Origin: Camphora micrantha
Taxonomy: Eukaryota; Streptophyta; Magnoliopsida; Laurales; Lauraceae
DNA length: 64,000 nt
Direction of reading: 5' to 3'
NCBI GenBank assembly: GCA_003546025.1
Contig: QPKB01000008.1
Coordinates: forward strand, 43,558,625 to 43,622,624
Part shown: in pieces, positions 60,793 through 64,000 of the stretch
Layout: each line of letters starts with the position of its first letter
How positions within the stretch are numbered: position 1 is the first letter of the stretch
The notes under the pieces: model-generated
The model's database searches: none
The model's input: only the letters and a program-made list of their open reading frames with translations
What the model was told of the DNA's origin: nothing
Position numbers and translations under genes: made by a program

Positions 60793-61103
60793 TGTGAGAG
60801 GTAAATGTAGAAGTGGGGTGTGTAGTCCACCAAAATCAAGCCCACATGACGCATATGTACATTAGTCATATGTAATCAATCACGTTTCTATCTCGACATG
60901 AGTATAAGTCAGACATTGTACAGTTACTATACTTGAGATATTGTTAACCATATGTAGGTGGATAATTTCATTGTAATCATTTTGAAATTCTTTATTGTAG
61001 CCATTGATTGGCACGCATATGAGCTATAAATTCATGGTCGATCCATAGAAGCAGATAGGAACTTCAATGCTTTTTCTTCCTTTCTTCCACCGATACACTT
61101 TCA
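60793..61103 (+). repeat. Probable 5' LTR of the copia element
   Basis: A 311-bp segment starting TG and ending CA directly before the primer site. It is AT-rich with a GAGCTATAAATTC TATA-like box near 61020. Assignment rests on the primer site and position; no second copy is in the window for comparison. Confidence 0.5.
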
Positions 61104-62199
61104 TGGTATCAAAGAAGGGTTTAATTCTCGTTTAATCTCTAAAGGTAACTTTCTTCCTCTAAATCAGATTTCCTCTGTCCGAAAACAGAAGCTTCTCTGT
61201 TCAGTCAACTGATTAAGCATGACTATCAGTGATAGAGATCTTTGAATCTTTGCAATCCTCCGCAAATGGACATCAATCAAGCACTAATTATTGAAGAATC
61301 AAGAGATTTTTTAATCTTTTTGCAGTTATTATTCAATGTCAGCATTTCTGGAACATCCAATTGCTCGTGATTTGATCAAAGCAAGATAGGGCAGCAATGG
61401 TCGTCTGGTTTTTCTGAAGATCACAAAGGTTTTTTCTGGATTTTTTTTAATGGTAACTTGCATCAAAAAGGCTTTCTAAATACAATAGAATTATACCGAA
61501 AAGCGAAAAAGGAAGGGCAGCCCAAAAAACAGCAGTTACCACTCACACAGAAAAAAAACAACTTGGACTCAAAACAATTCAGAAATTGTAGCCTAGATTC
61601 TTAACTCAATTCAGCCAAGCATTGCCCTTACCCTACAATCATTTTCCAAAGACTCAGATGTATGGAACCATTTGAGAAAACTATACCATCAGAGAAACAA
61701 GGCTAGGAAATTTTATCTATGCACTGAATAAGCAAAGTGTACACAAGTTGATAAGACAGTCCAAGACTACTATAATGGCTATTCACTGTATGGAACAAAA
61801 AAGATTTCAGGGTCCTGGAGAGTGTTTCAGTCCACATGTGGAGCTCGACACGTGGGGGGTTAGCAGGACCCTTTGATATACATTGTTGTGCCATTCTGTT
61901 ACAGCTCAAACTTTTGGTGTTTCAGGTTACTAACCGTCCCATTAAAAACCCTTTCTTATGTCATCCGGATACAACAAGAATCTCATATTAACTAGTTCTT
62001 GATGAACCTACAACTTGAATTTGAGTAAGTTCGCACAGCCTTGATGAATAGAGACGTAACCCTAGATCTATATACCTGTGTTCAGAAGGTTCTGCGAGAA
62101 GAAATCTAACTCCAATACCTGTCCACTCTAAATGAGGAACATATGGCTTTTGTTGCTCCTTCATCTAATATGACCCTTATCTTTACAAAAGAGCAGAAG
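61104..62199 (+). other. Copia leader and gag remnant, possibly with an insertion
   Basis: Stop codons in all frames; FLEHPIARDLIK-type gag sequence may be present at about 61340-61385. The region from the T run at 61441 to about 61900 may be a secondary insertion but lacks clear duplications. Confidence 0.35.
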
Positions 62200-62400
62200 G
62201 TTCAATGATTTGAATGTAAGGATTTTGGACATGTGGCAAGGAATTGCAAGAAGAATTTTTGCAATTACTATAGAAGGAATTTTTGTAATTACTATAGAAG
62301 GACCAGACATATCATCTCTAAATGCACTAGACGGCCTCCTTGGAAGACTGACCAAGCCCCGCAACATCCCATCTAAAACCAAACTGCACTTCAGGTTGTT
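62200..62400 (+). pseudogene. gag: Copia gag zinc-knuckle remnant
   Basis: One frame reads ECKDFGHVARNC, a CCHC-type knuckle missing the first cysteine, followed by two near-identical FCNYYRR units, an internal 24-bp tandem repeat (AATTTTTGTAATTACTATAG type at about 62251-62298). Confidence 0.6.
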
Positions 62401-62639
62401 TAGAACCTTTAATCAATAATAATATGCTTTCTACTTTTGTGAAATGTCATTGTGTTTTTATGTTACTTGAGTAAAAGCCACGTTTTACTATTTCCCATTC
62501 ATTATCGACGAGGTAATGCTTTTTTTTTATTATGATACACACTGATGTTTGGGGAATTACACCTAATTCAAGGTGGCTAGGTTAGAAATACCATGCCACT
62601 TCATTTTACATGAATTTATTTTCTTCGTTTTAAATACCA

Positions 62640-63193
62640 TGCCACTTTCATTTTGCCTATTCTAAGGAAAATTCAGGACTCAGTGAAAACTCAGTTTGAT
62701 AAAAATAACAAGGTTCTTCAGTCTGATTGAGGAGGAGAGTATCTATCTGTGGATATTTGTTCCTTTTTATCTGGAAAAAGGCATTATCCATAAAAATAAT
62801 TCCCTTATACCCCCACAACAAAATGGAATTGCTGAAAGAAAAAATAGGCATATTCTTGAAATTGGTAAGGCCTCACTCATTAAATCAATGGTTCCTTTTA
62901 CTTTTTGGTGTGAAGCTGTCGATACAACCATTCAAATCAACTTTCAACCCCTGTTTTGTATAACATCTTTCCATATGAGTCCCTCTTCAGTCATCCTTCA
63001 TATTCTTATACACTTTTGGCTCTCTGCTTTGTTCATCTTCCTTCTTTGGACAGGACCATATTGTCACAACAAGCATCTAAATGTATATTTTCGTATAGCA
63101 ATGAACGTAAAGGATTTCATATACTATGATCTAGAGGCTTGTAGTACTTGTATCTCACGTAATGTGATATTTATTGAACATGTTCCTTTTTAA
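62640..63193 (+). pseudogene. pol: Copia integrase remnant
   Basis: The frame contains YTPQQNGIAERKNRHILE-like sequence (PPQQNGIAERKNRHILEIGK), the hallmark copia integrase block including the catalytic glutamate, then a divergent FWCEAV and hydrophobic tail ending IFIEHVPF. A stop before GGEYLS and other breaks make it inactive. Confidence 0.75.
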
Positions 63194-63479
63194 TCTCTTC
63201 AAATAATTCCCATCCCTTGGATGTTCCTTTTCTTCCTCAATGTCCCACACAAACGCCTCTTATCATGAAGGTCTATAACCGATGGCCAAAGCCTCCGCCC
63301 ACTTATGAACCTGCTCCTAATCACTGACCATTGTCGGATCCTCTTCCTCAAGGTAATATTTATTTCAATTGCACAACCGCCTATGCAGCGTTCCCTTCAT
63401 ATCTCTAAAAACATCTGACCGCTCTGGCTTTCCTTTGCTTTTTACCATCCTAGACTTTGTTTCTACTCCTCCCTATTCA

Positions 63480-63963
63480 CAGGCCAAAGAAATACCTTAC
63501 TGGCAACATGCTATGATAGAAGGATTACTTGCACTCGAAACTAATCAAACATGGGATTGCTGGAGCACCAATCATTGAAAGTAAATGGGTTTATTCAATT
63601 GAAGCGAAATCCTACGAAAGTGTGGATGGATATAAAGCCCACCTTATCACTCTGGGATGCAATCAAGAATATGGCATAGACTATGAAGAGACTTTTGAGC
63701 CAGTTGTCAAAATGGCCATAGTTCGCACTCTGCCAGTAGTTGCTACTATTCACAGCTGGCCTCCTTGGCAAATGGATGCCAAAAATGCATTTATTTTTAA
63801 TGGTGACTATTCACTGCTCAAAAAAATTGCAAGAGCCAAAAATGCATTCATACATTGTGACCTACAAGAGACAATTTAAACGCGGCCACCTCATGGATAT
63901 GTGTCAGCCAAATGACGTTTGTCATCCTAGTCATGTGCGGAAATTACTCTATGGTCTTAAATA
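63480..63963 (+). pseudogene. pol: Copia reverse transcriptase N-terminal remnant
   Basis: KEIPYWQHAMIEGLLALETNQTW then, after a frameshift, IESKWVYSIE, GYKAHLITLGCNQEYGIDYEETF and PVVKMAIVRT and WQMDAKNAF. These are the fingers and first palm aspartate (MDAKNAF) of copia RT. The last part shows HVRKLLYGLK in another frame. It stops before the second catalytic box at the window edge. Confidence 0.8.
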
Positions 63964-64000
63964 AGACCATGTGCATAGTTCGAAAATCTCATGGTGTTAA

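Larger units (their letters stand above)
60793..64000 (+). mobile_element. Degraded Ty1/copia retrotransposon, runs off the window
   Basis: A probable 5' LTR at 60793-61103 (TGTGAGAGG to CTTTCA) is followed at once by TGGTATCAAAGAAGG, a Met-tRNA-like primer site. Plus-strand remnants then appear in copia order: zinc knuckle (about 62200-62320), integrase (62696-63193) and RT (63480-63960). Protease and much of gag are not recognisable. The 3' LTR lies outside the window. Confidence 0.75.

Noticed and set aside
1..64000. tRNA, rRNA, snoRNA or miRNA genes
   Set aside because: I looked for tRNA box A/B patterns and long near-perfect hairpins and saw none I could support; primer-site matches to Met-tRNA belong to retroelements. 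A tRNAscan or small-RNA map would settle this.

Overview
This is plant nuclear DNA, AT-rich, with widely spaced intron-containing genes and many retrotransposons inside introns and between genes. Family content (KAKU4-like, ERF003-like, UBP26-like, plant L1 and RTE LINEs, chromovirus, copia, TRIM) fits a flowering plant. Large TE-filled introns suggest a bulky genome such as a woody magnoliid or other tree, but species cannot be fixed from the sequence alone. I see no bacterial-type operon, CRISPR array or complete unknown multi-gene system.

Layout. (1) Positions 1360-28937, plus strand: an 11-exon gene encoding a 721-residue protein of the KAKU4/NUP1-type nuclear-envelope family. It is stretched to 27.6 kb mainly by intron 3 (11.7 kb) and intron 5 (5.3 kb). 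Intron 2 appears to be a GC-AG intron. Intron 3 holds a three-layer nest: a 5'-truncated L1, interrupted by a small Mutator-like element with a 9-bp target duplication, in turn flanked by a 5.5-kb chromovirus inserted into the left copy of that duplication. Further L1 pieces lie in introns 3, 4 and 5, a TRIM in intron 8, and a near poly(A)-only retroinsertion in intron 9. (2) Positions 28938-32425: gene-poor spacer. (3) Positions 32426-32961, minus strand: a two-exon AP2/ERF factor of the ERF003 type with a TATA box. (4) Positions 33090-40667: spacer with a GA microsatellite and a candidate TIR element. (5) Positions 40668-46553, minus strand: a seven-exon, 388-residue type II membrane nucleotide-diphospho-sugar transferase. 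Its first exon and upstream region are tandemly duplicated (about 46530-47194 and 47208-47854), giving two promoter-like copies. (6) Positions 53089-54146, minus strand: the last three coding exons of a UBP26-like ubiquitin-specific protease; the rest lies beyond the window or is lost. Its upstream intron holds an L1 (54554-56069). (7) Positions 57573-64000: tandem non-autonomous elements, a broken RTE LINE with a 15-bp target duplication, and the 5' part of a decayed Ty1/copia element running off the right edge.

The host genes act independently (nuclear envelope, transcription, Golgi-type glycosylation, deubiquitination). Exon coordinates were built by hand from splice sites and reading frame; the complete models each sum to a multiple of three. 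No alignments or searches were run, and family names rest on recognised motifs.
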